Source: Elusimicrobiota bacterium (GTDB taxonomy: Bacteria; Elusimicrobiota; Elusimicrobia; UBA1565; UBA9628). Taken from it: a stretch of DNA of 5,900 nt. Positions 5,871-5,900 of this stretch are shown one piece after another. Under the pieces are notes generated by a model. That model worked only from the letters and a program-made list of their open reading frames with translations. It was not told the origin of the DNA and searched no databases. Positions within the stretch are counted from its first letter, which is position 1; every line of letters begins with the position of its first letter. Both the position numbers and the translations under genes were made by a program. Location: NCBI GenBank assembly GCA_028865585.1, contig JAGWJU010000090.1, positions 1-5,900 of the forward strand. The letters run 5' to 3'.

Positions 5871-5900
5871 GGGCGGATCATCTCCCGAAACTCGTTCTCT
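5867..5900 (-). CDS. C-terminal end of an upstream minus-strand gene (runs off right edge)
   Basis: In the frame ending with the TGA at 5869-5867 the minus strand reads ENEFREMIRP-stop. The TGA overlaps the purH ATG as ATGA, the same coupling seen at 619-622, and a GGGAG motif sits inside this frame upstream of purH. Only ten codons are visible, so the product cannot be named and the call rests on the overlap geometry. Confidence 0.45.
   Translation of the reverse strand, partial: ENEFREMIRP

Overview
The window is a gene-dense piece of a GC-rich (roughly 60-65% G+C by eye) bacterial chromosome with no mobile element, RNA gene or CRISPR array that I can see. The two left-hand proteins carry export signals for an envelope, and the hexameric-type glutamate dehydrogenase, class I glycerate kinase and bifunctional purine enzyme are ordinary bacterial metabolism. 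An uncultured Gram-negative lineage is plausible; Elusimicrobiota is one guess, but nothing here proves it.

Layout, left to right. (1) 1-1083, minus strand: a two-gene unit joined by an ATGA stop/start overlap. The first gene (619-1083) encodes a membrane-anchored protein with a glycogen-binding (CBM48/AMPK-beta-like) domain. The second (622 to beyond the left edge) encodes an exported protein that resembles the GH57 glycosidase fold but appears to lack the usual catalytic glutamate. (2) 1084-1122: a 39-bp AT-rich divergent promoter region with overlapping -10 boxes on the two strands. (3) 1123-2451, plus: a complete NAD(P)-dependent glutamate dehydrogenase whose promoter geometry predicts a leaderless mRNA. 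(4) 2452-2482: a short gap holding a perfect 6-bp hairpin with a UUCG loop. (5) 2483-4345, plus: a single open frame joining a full-length glycerate kinase, a signal-peptide-like hydrophobic segment and a TPR domain. (6) 4317-5870, minus: a purH-type gene, convergent with and overlapping the previous gene by 29 bp. It keeps the architecture of AICAR transformylase/IMP cyclohydrolase but has lost several conserved catalytic motifs in both halves. (7) 5867-5900, minus: the last codons of an upstream gene that overlaps the purH start by ATGA.

The genes do not form one pathway. Glutamate dehydrogenase and glycerate kinase are co-directional with a 31-bp gap and may be co-transcribed (amino-acid and glycerate/serine carbon flow). 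The purH-like gene belongs to a separate minus-strand operon entering from the right. The left-hand pair looks like an envelope carbohydrate-binding module. The points most worth a second look are the degenerate PurH, the kinase-signal-TPR fusion, the exported CBM48/GH57-like pair, and the compact divergent promoter with predicted leaderless starts on both sides.
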